Below, in pieces: positions 24,321-36,085 of a stretch of 64,000 bases of DNA (position 1 is the stretch's first letter; every line of letters starts with the position of its first letter). The position numbers were made by a program, and so were the translations under genes. Source of the stretch: Cymodocea nodosa (lineage: Eukaryota; Streptophyta; Magnoliopsida; Alismatales; Cymodoceaceae); NCBI GenBank assembly GCA_036874045.1, contig JAZBRI010000009.1, forward strand, positions 2,294,001 through 2,358,000, given 5' to 3'. The notes beneath the pieces were generated by a model. The model saw nothing but the letters and a program-made list of their open reading frames with translations, searched no databases and was not told the origin of the DNA.

Positions 24321-24664
24321 GGCTATAATAGAAAAACATAACTTTACATTAGTCACTTTATAAAACTTGAACAGTTATCAATCTATGTGTAAAAACTCGA
24401 ATAGTTATCTAACTTTTCAACTTTTCTTATAACAACGTACATGAAAAATATATAAAAACTTAAGACATTAAAAACACACATATAGATAACTATAACTATA
24501 TGAGTTTTTAACATAACTCTTCGACTACCTTGAAATGTTAACAATAATTATACAACTTTTCAAAAACCATTTAACACCTAACTATGCGATTGAGATAAAA
24601 ACATACACTTAGACTTATTTTTAAACTTAGTAAAATACTTATCATCAAAATAAAATTCTTAACA

Positions 24665-25271
24665 CCAATAAAGAGGTTCGTCAGGTTTAAGACTAAACTT
24701 GGTGAGGAGAGAAACAAATGTTGAGTAGTTCAGCCCAACAAAATTGCTAAATGTTGAATGATGCCTTTTGATAAAGGGTTCGATTGGACCCATGCATGGT
24801 TCGGTTCTACTAAGAAAAGGAGATGAGGTCCGATGAGATGATGTTGTGTTCTTGACTCGACAAACCTCTATTTGTCTAGTGACAAGGTTCAATCTGTCTA
24901 GTGGATGCACTGGTTTGATCAAGAAAAAGGGGGGATTAAGGAGACATGAGGAATGTCAAGTACTTGGACCTAACAAATCTTACATTTGTTGGATGACATC
25001 TTTTGATAGGATTTTGGCTTGACCAATGTGAGGGCTAGTCCAACTAAGAGAAGAAGAAAAAGCAAGTAAGTGAGAAATGTCAGATAGTTGGACATAATAA
25101 ACCACTAATTTGTTAAATGATGCCTTTTGACAAGGGTTTGATTGAACTAGTGTAACCTTCTGCTTGACTAAGACAAGTAGTACAATGGAGTCCATGATGT
25201 CGAGTTCCTAGACTCAACTAAAGGTTCAAATGTTGGGTCATGAACTCAACAAACAACGGAATGTTGGGTTC
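24665..25271. repeat. Diverged repeat units in the insertion site of C3
   Basis: Units containing 'gatgccttttgataaagg'-type sequence recur near 24760, 24994 and 25118, each followed by a 'ttgac' or 'ctact' segment. No known domain is visible in the short open frames (24659-24922 and 24980-25195). The sequence is interrupted by C3 at 25272 and may resume at 35380. Confidence 0.45.
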
Positions 25272-26884
25272 TGTAGGATCGTATGGCTACACAAGAGAGG
25301 AGGTGAATTGTGTTTCTCAATATTTTTGAATATAATTGAAACTTTAAAACTCAAAAACAAATCGAGACACTGTTTTCATAAAATCATTTTTATTCAAGGT
25401 TTCAATTACAGTATACAATTCAATTCTCCTCAGAAATTGTAGATGCAATTATATCTCGATATCATATATCATCTAAACAATTCCATAACTACAGATAAAG
25501 AAAACTAATTTACGGAATTTAAAACATTTCTCCCTATTTGAGATCTTTCTTCTTCTTCTTCTCTTTCTTCTTCAACAATTCTTTAGTGACGAATATCTTG
25601 TCTTTTTATGCTTCACCGAATTTTCTTTCTTCTGATACTTTAAATCTTTAGTGATGTAAATTTGACTTTTTCTACTTCACTAAATTTGCTTCCACCTGAT
25701 ACTTCAAATCTTCAGTGACAAATATCTTACCTTTTTATGCTTCACTGAATTTTCTTCCACCTGAGAGATTTTCCTCGAATAGGTGTTTTTGATCACTGAA
25801 AAGATTTTTCATTTGATATGCAGGGATAGTTTGATCAACGAGAATTCTATGCCTTTTATACTATATCTTCATTTCATGCATATCCTCCACGTTTAATCAC
25901 TACCAGTTTTCCACTTCTTCACGTCTTTTTTTTTTCCTTCATCGAAATACAAATGTTCTGACCCATGTTTACATTTCGAATTTTCTTTAATCATCAATCT
26001 TGGATCTCTGAAAATTTTCCTACAAAATAAACTTTCTCGTCTAAAATTTTTAATCAAGTATAATAAGAAGTCGTTACTTTAATGTTAACTAAACGAGTAA
26101 TACAAGTATATATATAATTTAATGTTTTCAACTTAATGAGTTTCTCATGTGCCAATTCACGTGACAAGTATTGTAGCTAACTCAACAAACTAACTCCATC
26201 GTGTTATGGATAACTCAACGAACTATCTCCGTTGTGTTACAATAACTTAACGAAGCAGTAATATACAAATGTTTTTATAATAAGAATTTTACCACATGTA
26301 AAAAATAACAACTTAAGTTTATAACGCTAACCTAACGCGTTGCCTTAGTGATCAATATAACAACTCAACACGTTTAGTTATGTTAACTTAACGAGTTAAA
26401 CATGTGCACCTCACGTGATACAATATAACATTCATAACTTATAATTTCACCACGTGTATAACACTAACTTAATGAGTTGTCTAAACTTTTACTCACTAAC
26501 TTAACGAGTTTTCATGTGACCTATTTTAACCTTTAAGCCTCTAACTTAACGAGTTCTCACGTGATCTTTATATGACTAAAACTCTAACTTAACAAGTTTT
26601 CCAAACGTGCACTGTACATGATATAGAAAATATAACTTTAAAACATATCATGCTTTTCAATAAAAACACACGTTAACTTAACGTTTAGTTAAATGAGAAA
26701 TTAATGCAATGAAACGACTAGTTATTAACTTAGTATAATTTTAGATCCAATATAGACAAGTATTTATATCAATAAGTTTTTTTTGTATTAATTAATGATT
26801 TTAATTTCCTTTCACAAGCAATAGTAATTAAGCAAATATGATTAATTTCATTCAGCACACATCATCAAAACAAAGTACTCAACA
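25272..26884 (-). repeat. 3' LTR of C3 (1613 bp)
   Basis: It starts TGTAGGATCG and ends TACTCAACA. It matches 33754-35379 over its whole length. Its right half is full of 'cttaacgagtt' and 'cgttgtgtta' motifs. Confidence 0.93.
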
Positions 26885-26907
26885 ATCTCCCCCTTTTTGA
26901 TGATGAC
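26885..26907 (-). other. Polypurine tract of C3 at the 3' LTR
   Basis: On the minus strand 'TCATCATCAAAAAGGGGGAG' abuts the LTR. This is the usual form in Sirevirus-like elements. Confidence 0.85.
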
Positions 26908-27093
26908 AAAATCATATTAAATCAATTATGAAATATATTTAACTCAACAAAGTACATTCATTGGGTTAACTTTTAATTCAACAAACAAGTTTGTTGACTT
27001 AAGTTTACTTAAACTTATTTCTATTGTTTGTGTAAATTTCACCACTTAGAAGTAAAACTTTCAAATATCAATAATTATATAAGTATCATTTCT

Positions 27094-29644
27094 CTAATTA
27101 TCATCTGTCAAATTACAATAACCATAAATATCATCTTCCTTTATATTATATGCATTTAAAATCATAATCATCTTTTTATAACATTTCTCCCCCTTTTTGT
27201 CATTAATAAAAAAGATAATTACAGAGAATATATATATAGTAAGAGATATATTTACAACAACTCTTTCTGTAAACAATAATAAGAATAAAATGCATTTACA
27301 GAAAAATATATTGTTCAATGAATCAAACAATGAATACAAATAATACATTTTGTATTCAGATACAAACAAAAACAGTAATCGACCCCTCCTAAGTATATCA
27401 CTTATAGTATTACAAATTTTATCTCCTAGATGCCTAATATCATTTCTTATGTCGTTAAGTACATCATCTAGGTTAGGAGGTATCTGGGTTAATTGTTCAG
27501 CTTGAACTAAATAACTTTGTTGTTGTTGTTGTTGTATATGGTCTATACAATCAGGTTGTTGTTGTTGTTGTTGAGGTTTATGCATGGCCTGGAATCATTG
27601 CAAATCTTTTACACTAAATGCTCTCATGCCTTTAGTTTCAGAAGGCCAATCGAATAAATTTAATTGGCTTGCAAGGATTCTACATACAACATCACCATAA
27701 AATAACTTTGAACTCATATGCTGTAGTTGAGAAGTAAAAACATCAAACTAATTGATTTGAATTCTATTCAGCAAGCTATAAGTTGCATATAAATAGCTTC
27801 TATTGACTTCCAAATTGTGCCCAACTCTTTGAAATAAATTTGCATGCAATATATTTGCAATGAACCTTGCCTCTACATTCAGATTTTCCATTAATCTCAT
27901 TTCAGAATATACATCTGGAATTTTTGATAAAGACTAAATGTTCCATTCCAATTGTCTAATCATGTCAAATCTGTTTGTAACAACAACACCTTCATTCTTT
28001 AATCCCAAAACTTCAAAAATTAACTTAGGAGACAATATAAACTCTTGTTGATTTATTTGAGTTTTCAGAAAATTTTCATTCTTGACCAGATTGCTATAAA
28101 AAGCTGTAATAAGCTTTGTGTATTACTTCCATTTCATTCCAACTAGCAAGAATTGAATGAGGCATTGATACTCAAATAGATCCTTTATTTCCATCAAATT
28201 TTTGAATTTTATTGGTCGAGCATGCAGAATTTGACATGTAATCAGATTATTATATTTCTGCAATGCTTCTTCAAATCTAAAATGAATTGAATTACCTTGA
28301 ATTTTTAATATTGTACACAAAGAAGGTGATACCTGAAGCCTTGATTCAAAGTTTAATTCATCTTCAGGAACCTCTTCTTCAAAATGAATGTCATGTTGTT
28401 CCTCTATGAAAATATTTTCTTGAAGCTGCATATGTAAACTTGATTCTTCAACTTCAACAATATAAGGAACATTATCAATATGCTCAACATTCATCTGTTC
28501 AGTCTCTATAGTATGATCAGAGTTCAATTTTTCCACAAATTCTACAACTGGTGTATCTGTTTGTAATTGTGCATTATGTTCAACAAATATCTCCATTGAT
28601 ACATGCTATAAATTCTCAGACTCTACTTCTATAGATTCTGAAGAATGCTAGTTAACGTTTAGCTTTTCTGGAGTCTTAACTTTTTCAATATCTGCTACTC
28701 TAGACAATTCAGCCTGTGAACTAGTTACTGCTTCAACATTGTCAATTATATCTGCAATAACTTGTTCAATGTCAAGTGTCTGATGCTCTAATTTTTCAAT
28801 TTCTACATCATTAGGACTTGTACTAATAGAAAAACTTGAGCTCATATTTGACTTGCATTTCTTCTCAAGTTTTCTAGCAAGAGAAAATAAAGTCTCATTA
28901 TCATCATCAGTTTCAGTATGCTCAGAACTGATGAGTTTATCAGATGCACAATAAGGTATAATGTCTAGACATACATTGTCCTTTGGAAACAAATTTTCAT
29001 CTGATTTTCCTTTTTCAATAGACTGTCTTTGAAGACATAATTTTTCTGACTTTCCTTCTACTATAAAATTTTTGTTTCTCCTATTCAAGTATTGCTGTTT
29101 TCTTTTCAAATTGCTCCATAAAAGTTTTCTGCTTTAATTCTTCAAAGGCACTTTCTATTGCTATAGCCTTTCGAAGACTATCAACTTTTCTTTTATCTAC
29201 AACAATATTTGATTCTAATTGTTTTGAATATAAAGGGGTAGGTATAGAAGATTCGTGTTCTTCCTCAAATGGTTGTAGTCATGTACTACTAATAGGAGTT
29301 TGAGGAATTCTATTTGATGAATCTACACCTTTTTCCATATATTTTGCATATTGTTCCAAAAATGCAATTTCAGCACATTTCATACGGTATTCTCTATCAT
29401 ATTTACTTCGAATCCCCATGTATGTAATACTAGCATCAGTATTATGAAGCTCTAATCTAACTTCATTCAGTATACCTTCAAGAAAGAAGTATTCACTGTA
29501 AATTTTTGCTAACCTTTTGTCAACTTACAAAATTTTCTTAAACCAAGTGTGTGGAACTTCATCATTCTCTATTTCTTTTCCTTTTGCATCTCCTCTGCTT
29601 TTGCCTTTTCCTTTGCCACGACCTTTGTAGAACTTGGAGACCAT
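27094..29644 (-). pseudogene. ORF-X of copia element C3, homologous to ORF-X of gypsy element A
   Basis: It starts at the ATG at 29642-29644 with a basic N-terminus (MVSKFYKGRGKGKGKSRG) and runs with several stops to about 27100. The globular part matches element A in order and wording: 'FEEALQKYNNL', 'ILHARPIKFKNLMEIKDLFE', then 'FYSNLVKNENFL', 'LIFEVLGLKNEGV', 'IANILHANLFQR' and 'SKLFYGDV'. After 'RAFSVKDL' the C-terminus carries two Gln runs (near 27520 and 27560). Segments at 28123-28596 and 28648-29109 remain open. The function is unknown. Its place between purine tracts resembles the envelope-like ORF position of Sireviruses, but I see no clear membrane span in the conserved part. Confidence 0.75.
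27185..27200 (-). other. Second purine tract in C3
   Basis: ACAAAAAGGGGGAGAA on the minus strand repeats the tract about 300 bp inside the element. Repeated purine tracts upstream of the 3' LTR are reported for Sireviruses. A third G-rich stretch (AGGGGGAGGA) lies at 30161-30170. Confidence 0.7.
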
Positions 29645-31244
29645 CGTCGTAGGTTGTAACATCAACAAGCAGGAAAGATTTTCTTGACAAAGTTTACAAA
29701 TAACCTAAGTGCCCATGTAATAAGTGTTTAAATAGGGTTTTAGGCAAATAACTCAACGTGAAGAGAAGTCGGGTTTAGATATTAAATGAATATTGAATAA
29801 AGTTTATTCAATCAAGGTACCCGAAATATTCAAGTATAACTCATTAAGTTAACTAACCTAACGAGTAAAATGTTGTTTAGAGGCAGTTTTACACGTTACC
29901 TTATCTAACATAACGTCTAGTTAGTACACTTAAAACAATTTTCGGATGCTTCCAACTAAAACGTTCCGAACACATCACAATAGCTATACCTTATCATTTT
30001 CTTGAGAACATTGTAAACTATTCTAACATTCCTGTCCTTTGAATCTAAAATAGTTTGTTTGTCTTTGTAAATTATTTCATCAAGCTTTTAAGAGAACATT
30101 AATTCAAATTAACCAAGATTTGTATTCTAAATTATATTAATCTATTTTGGACATTGTTAATCCTCCCCCTACAAATATACTTTATATATATATTCAATCA
30201 AAATACAAAATATACTTGTATAACAATAGATGTTAAGTATAACTATACTTTTAAATTTTCTTTTCAAAAACTTCCTTTATTCTAACTTCATCAAAAATGA
30301 TTTCTAGAATCAAGTCCTACTGTATATGAATCAAAACACAACTTTGAACTCAATATGATTAATTCAAGGAGAATAAAAGAATGTATTTCAAATAAACGTT
30401 TTCAAAAGTACTAATGTTGATTCAATAACTCAATAGTCATATTGGTAGAAACTATATTTGATTCAAAGATATTTGTAATTAATGAAACAACTTTTTCTTT
30501 TCAAAACATTAATTATTGATAATTTTCTTTAAAAGTTAGTTTGGAAAGCTTGAATGATACAAGAGCTTTCTAATGTACCCGTGTAATAAGCTTTCAATCA
30601 ACAATCCCAGATCTGATCAAGACCTTAGGTTGCTAGATTTAAAGAATCCTTTTTCAGGATAACAATCCTTACATACCTATCTGTTCAAGTACAAAAGGCT
30701 CGTGATCAAACTGATCAAAAAACTCTCAAAGATTTTCACTTTGTAAGAACTTTTTATTTTAAGCATAGTATATATGTATTCCATTAATACAGATGCAATA
30801 AAACACAAATCTCATACAATTTTTACTTCTATGATTTTACTGAGAATATGAATTAGTTTCAATAAGCTTATACTTTTGATTAATAGTTTCAAATGAGTTA
30901 CATATAACTTATTCTACAAGTTTAATCAATTAAGTCAAATTTATGCATAATCATATGCACTTTCCTTGATTCAAAGAAAACACTTAATCAAAATTTTAGA
31001 ATGTCAGAAGTATTTAATGTTTTTCATTTACACTTCCACTTAAAATTGTAAAAACCATTAAAATTGATAAACTACTTAAAATCAATAAGATACTACTATG
31101 ATTTTACAATAAATACATAGTATCTTAAGCAGTAGTTTAGATATTACTTTAGATATTTATGATAAGTATATAATATCTATGAGGTGAACAACATCATTAA
31201 TACTATTTATCTTTTTATGTAGAGCTTAAGCATTTTACACATCA
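29645..31244 (-). repeat. Non-coding region of C3, shared with element A
   Basis: No gene is seen. The part from 30290 to 30950 is collinear with 4300-5000 of element A (see there). From 29700 to 29990 it has short 'aacgagt' motifs. Confidence 0.7.
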
Positions 31245-31640
31245 CATAGCCTACAAATACCCAAATTTAATCTAATGTTGTAGAATGTATTTTCATCTAG
31301 AGGTTTTGTAAATATATCAATTAATTTATTTTTACTAGACACAAATTCTAATTTAATTTTTCAGTTAGTTTTATAACACTCAGCAAATTAAATCCTAGGT
31401 TTTCTACATATAGTACATTTGAAATAACACAAGTCGGAGTTATTTGAACAATGCCCATACCTATGATTTTATCTTTGCTTTTGTTTCCAAATGTTACACT
31501 TTCTTTCATGGTATTTGTAAAATTTTGTAGTAGACTTTTCTATCCAATCATGTGACTTGACGCTCCACTGCCCAAGATCAATTTTGATGTTGTTTCCTCC
31601 TGCAAAACAAATTAAGAAAAACTTTTTCTTGGTACCCAAT
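31245..31640 (-). pseudogene. Protease-region remnant fused to pol tail in C3
   Basis: Frames near 31400-31600 give 'GIVQIT', 'YVENLGFNLLSV' and related blocks of the segment that follows the copia protease. Immediately after (31245-31340) comes 'DIFTKPLDENTFYNIRLNLG', which is the last segment of copia RNase H, as at 780-860. Everything between (integrase, RT, most of RNase H) is deleted, with the junction near 31375. Confidence 0.75.
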
Positions 31641-31674
31641 GTTGTTGAGGACCAAGTTCATTAAACGCATATTT

Positions 31675-33552
31675 CTACTTTTTGTTTAAAAATAGTTTAA
31701 CATTATCATTTACATTCTTATTAGTTGTAAGTACCATAGACTTATTTTTAACATCATACTTACTTATAGCATTATTACTCTTATAATCATTCTTTTTGTT
31801 TTCAAATGTAGTATAACCAAGACCAAACCGATTTATATTATTACTACATGATTCATCCATTGAAGTACCTACTTCTACATATTTATTACCTTGTTTCATG
31901 ATAAAAGGAATTTTAATCTTAGATTTACTTGAACTGCAACTAATAAATCCTTTATTGGCTTGAGATTCAAGATATTCAGGATAATCAAATCCTAGGCCAA
32001 ATTTATATGACACCGTAGGGCTATTAGTTAGTTTGTCTAACTTAGTTTGACTTAAATTCCATTTCTCAATGGTAGAATTTAAATCTAGCTCTCTCAATTT
32101 TAATTTATCTATCTCTAATTCAAGTTCATTTATATTTTTTCTCAAGATTTCATTTTCAGATTCTATATTTAATTTTTCAACATTTGTATTCTGTATTTGT
32201 TCATGCAAGACACATTCATTAAATCTAAATTTATGCAAATCTCTAGCATGATTTTCATTATCACATTTAAACTTTTCTAAAGTAGTAAACAGGAAACAAT
32301 TTTCTTCTTCCACAATGGATAAAGAGTTTCTAATATTCTTATTTTCCAATTTACAAACTTTAAGTTTTTGTAATAATGCATGATAAGCACATAATAATTC
32401 ATTAAAGTTAAAATCTGAATAACTTTTAGGATCAGATATTACCTCAGATTCATCTACCATGAAGCACACATGAGCAACGTCTTCTAACTCTTGTTCTTCT
32501 TCTGAATGTGAAGATTTTGATGATGATTCTTTAGATTCAGACTCTTCAGACATGTCATCCTAAGTGACCTTCAAAGCCTTTTTCTTGTAAAACTTTTTCT
32601 GAGTTTTCTGAGTCGTCTTCTTCTGATTTGTCCTACTTTGCTTTTCATTTTTCCTTATAGGACAATCTAGAGAAAGATGTCCAAGTTTCTTACAATTGTA
32701 ACATACATACTTTCTAGATGAAGAATTCTTGTCATTCAGTGATTTTGACGTTGAGGGTTTGTCATTTCTGTTCCTTTGCTGTTTCCTAGCTTTCCATGTT
32801 TTTTTGTATTTCCTAGTCAGCAAAATCAAATCCTTGTCAAAATTAGTAGATATATCAGAATCTGAATTAATTTTGAAAGCTATTTCTTTCTTCATTTTTA
32901 GTTTGTTGTGACTCAGTGATTCATTTAATTGAACTTCATAAGTTGTTAAGTTTCCTATAAGTTCATTCATGGTATAAACATTTAAATCTCGTGATTCCTC
33001 AATTGATGTTACTTTCTGAGACCATTTAGAACTTAGGGATCTGAGAATTTTCCTCACTAAATCCTTTTGTTCAAAATTCTTTCCTAAGTATTTTAAAGAG
33101 TTTATGATATCAAGAAATCTAGAAAACATCTCAAAAATACTTTCGTCTTCATGCATCTTAAAGAGTTCATACTTATGAATCAACATGTATATTTTAGTAT
33201 ATTTAACTTGAGAAGTACCTTCATGTGAAACTTCTAATGCATGCCACACCTCATAAGCAGATTTATATACCGACACTTTACTGAACTATTCATAACTCAA
33301 TGCACAAAATAAAATATTTAAGCCCTTAGCATTCAGAGTTTCATTTTCTTTTTCAGTAATTGTTCAAGTATTATAAAGGGTAGATAACAGAGTATATGGT
33401 TTAGAAATCATGAACCACAACTTATGATCTATACTTTGAAGAAAAACAGTCATCTTATATTTCTAATATTCAAAATGAATTCCATCAAATAAAGGAGGAT
33501 GATTAAGATTTTGGCCTTCATATAAAGAAAAATTACCATTTCCAGTAGTCAT
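31675..33552 (-). pseudogene. Copia gag of C3 with zinc knuckle
   Basis: From the ATG at 33550-33552 ('MTTGNGNFSLYEGQNLNHPP') a single frame of about 625 codons runs to 31675 with four in-frame stops, one between the open parts 32560-33276 and 31675-32553. It holds the UBN2-type capsid segment ('YKSAYEVWHALEVSHEGTSQ', 'LRSLSSKWSQKVTSIEESRD') and a perfect CCHC knuckle, CYNCKKLGHLSLDC. Acidic and coiled-coil regions follow ('EELEDVAH...', 'NINELELEIDKLKLREL'). Gag forms the particle and binds RNA. The large size fits Sirevirus gag. It is the best-kept coding part of C3, although pol is deleted. Confidence 0.9.
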
Positions 33553-33739
33553 CTTACCTTAGATTTTTTAACCTATTTGATTTTAAACAGTCTAAAAACT
33601 TTAAAACAACTTAGAGCCTTAAATCAAGAAAGTTAAATATATGCTCAGATATTAATTTCTGTTTAAAAACAACGAAGGTAGAATAAACAATGATATTAAA
33701 TAAGTTGGTATCGATTTTATATCAAAGATTATTAACAAA

Positions 33740-33751
33740 GCTCTGATACCA
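33740..33751 (-). other. Primer-binding site of C3 (tRNA-Met)
   Basis: The minus strand reads TGGTATCAGAGC exactly, two bases from the 5' LTR end. Confidence 0.93.
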
Positions 33752-33753
33752 CT

Positions 33754-35379
33754 TGTAGAACCATATGGCTACACAAGAGGGGGGTGAATTGTGTTTCTCA
33801 ATATTTTCAAATATAAATGAAACTTTAAAACTCAAAAACAAGTCGAGACACTATTTTCATAAAATCATTTTTATTCAAGATTTCAATTACAATATACAAT
33901 TCAATTCTCCTCAGAAATTGTAAATGCAATTATATCTCGATACCATATATCATCTAAACAATTCCATAACTACAAATAGATAAAACTAATTTACGGAATT
34001 TAAAACATTTCTCCCTGTTTGAGATCTTTCTTCTTTTTCTCTTTCTTCTTCTTCTTCTCTTTCTTCTTTAGTAATTCTTTAGTGACGAATATCTTGTCTT
34101 TTTATGCTTCACCGAATTTACTTTCTTCTGATACTTTAAATCTTTAGTGACGTAAATCTGACTTTTTCTACTTCACTGAATTTGCTTCCACTTGATACTT
34201 CAAATCTTCAGTAACAAATATCTTACCTTTTTATGCTTCATTGAATTTTCTTCCACTTGAGAGATTTTCCTCGTAGAGGTGTTTTTGATCCCTGAAAAAA
34301 TTTTTCGTTTGATGTGCAAGGATAGTTTGATCAACGAGAATTCTATGTTTTTTATACTATATCTTCATTTCATGCATATCCTCCACGTTTAATTACTACC
34401 AGTTTTCCACTTCTTCACGCCTTTTTTTTTCCTTCATCGAAATACACACGTTCTAACCCACATTTACATTTCAAATTTTCTTTAATCATCAATCCTGGAT
34501 CTCTGAAAAATTTCCTGCAAAATAAACTTTCTCGTCCAAAATTTTTCATCAAGTATAATAAGAAGTCGTTACTTTAATGTTAACTAAACGAGTAACACAA
34601 GAATATATATAACTTAACGTTTTCAACTTAACGAGTTTCTCATGTGCCAATTCACGTGACAAGTATTATAGCTAACTTAACGAACTAACTCCATTGTGTT
34701 ATGGATAACTCAACGAACTATCTCCGTTGTGTTACAATAACTTAACGAACCAGTAATATACAAATGTTTTTATAATAAGAATTTTACCACGTGTAAAAAA
34801 TAACAACTTAAGTTTATAACGCTAACCTAACGCGTTGTCTTAGTGTTCAATATAGCAACTCAATGTGTTTAGTTATGTTAACTTAACAAGTTAAATATTT
34901 GCACCTTATGTGATACAATATAACATTCGTAACTTATAATTTTACCACATGTATAACACTAACTTAACGAGTTATCTAAACTTTTATTCATTAACTTAAC
35001 GAGTTCTCACATGACCTATTTTAACCTTTAAGCCTCTGACTTAACGAGTTCTCACGTGATTTCTATATGACTAAAACTCTAATTTAACGAGTTTTACAAA
35101 CGTACACTATACATGATACAGAAAATATAACTTTAAAGCATATCATACTTTTTAATAAAAACACACGTTAACTTAACGTTTAGTTAAATGAGAAATTAAT
35201 GCAATGAAACGACTAGTTATTAACTTAGTATAATTTTAGATCCAATACAGACAAGTATTTATATCAGTAAGCTTTTTTTGTATTAATTAATGATTTTAAT
35301 TTCCTTTCACAAGCAATAGTAATTGAGCAAATATGATTAATTTCATTTAGCACACATCATCAAAACAAAATACTCAACA
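33754..35379 (-). repeat. 5' LTR of C3 (1626 bp)
   Basis: It starts TGTAGAACCA and ends TACTCAACA, and closely matches 25272-26884. Confidence 0.93.
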
Positions 35380-35755
35380 TGTTCTCTTGACCTAACAAAA
35401 GGTGACTTGACTTGGGTATACATAGTTTAGTGACAAGGTAAATGTGTGGTGTTAACACATAGACATAGGTAGTTGGTTGAACTACATATATCCTTGTGTT
35501 TTGTGTTTATTTTTCCTTTCCCATTTGTCTTTTCTCTTAATCGCAAGTGTGTGCATAGAGAGGAAGAGTCACTAGTTCTTCATTGTTAGATAGTGGATAA
35601 TGTTTTGTTACATCTGTGTGTCCAAATCTTTGATCCTTTCAAGTTGTTGGCACAAAAATTTCAATAACTTATTCAAAATGTTGATGACATCATTGAAGAG
35701 TTCAAGAGATGACAATAGTAGTAAAATAGAAAGAGATTACCAAAATATCCTTCTA
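35380..35755. other. Intergenic stretch, nothing recognised
   Basis: This flank of C3 may continue the repeat units of 24665-25271 ('gttctcttgacctaac'). I see no gene. Confidence 0.4.
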
Positions 35756-35759
35756 CATT

Positions 35760-36085
35760 TATCCAAGATATAAAAGGGTCCTTAACATGAATTGAAACCT
35801 CTTAACATATAAAAGACTCTCTAATGAAAGTTGAAAACTTGCCATATATAAAAAACTCTTTTGACATAAGTTGAAAACTTATAACATATAAGAAAGTTTT
35901 CCAACATAAGTCAAAACTCCACATCATATAAAAAAATTTCTAACATGAATTGAAATTCCTTTCCGTACCAAAGACTCTCCAACATGTGTTGACACTCTTT
36001 ATCATATAAAAAATTCTCTAACATGAGTTCGAAATTTCATATAATACAAAAGACTTTCTAATACAAGCAGAAAACCTTTGATAAA
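35760..36085 (+). repeat. Diverged minisatellite, about 50-bp unit
   Basis: About seven units run head to tail. Each has 'acat(a)taaaagactctctaa' followed by 'catgagttgaaa(c/a)' with differences. Anchors are at 35806, 35875-35900, 35930, 35980, 36005 and 36045. Confidence 0.65.

Larger units (their letters stand above)
21248..24664 (-). repeat. 5' LTR of C2, interrupted by a solo LTR and a gypsy LTR piece
   Basis: The LTR starts TGTTAGGATC next to the primer site and ends with the 'atcatcaaaataaaattcttaaca' type terminus at 24664. A solo LTR (22270-23514) and a gypsy LTR-like stretch (23960-24320) lie inside it. It carries an exact tandem duplication of 64 bp at 22082-22209 and many 'cttaacgagtt' motifs. 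No gene is seen. Confidence 0.7.
25272..35379 (-). mobile_element. Element C3: Sirevirus-like Ty1/copia element lacking pol
   Basis: A two-LTR element of 10.1 kb in minus orientation. The LTRs (25272-26884 and 33754-35379) are very similar. The tRNA-Met primer site is perfect, and a purine tract adjoins the 3' LTR. Flanks GGTTC and TGTTC form an imperfect duplication. In element order it has gag, a short protease-region remnant fused to the last codons of pol, non-coding DNA with similarity to element A, ORF-X, and purine tracts. Integrase, RT and most of RNase H are gone, so movement would need proteins from another copy. Long LTRs, a large gag, an extra ORF near the 3' end and several purine tracts fit the Sirevirus group; that assignment is from known features, not a search. 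Confidence 0.9.

Noticed and set aside
20640..24664. C1 (1-1880) and C2 as two halves of one copia element split by the gypsy insertions
   Set aside because: C1 ends in its own outer LTR terminus at 1880 against LTR H, so it is a separate insertion.
24659..25195. Minus-strand frames between the copia LTRs
   Set aside because: They lie in diverged repeat units and match nothing I recognise.
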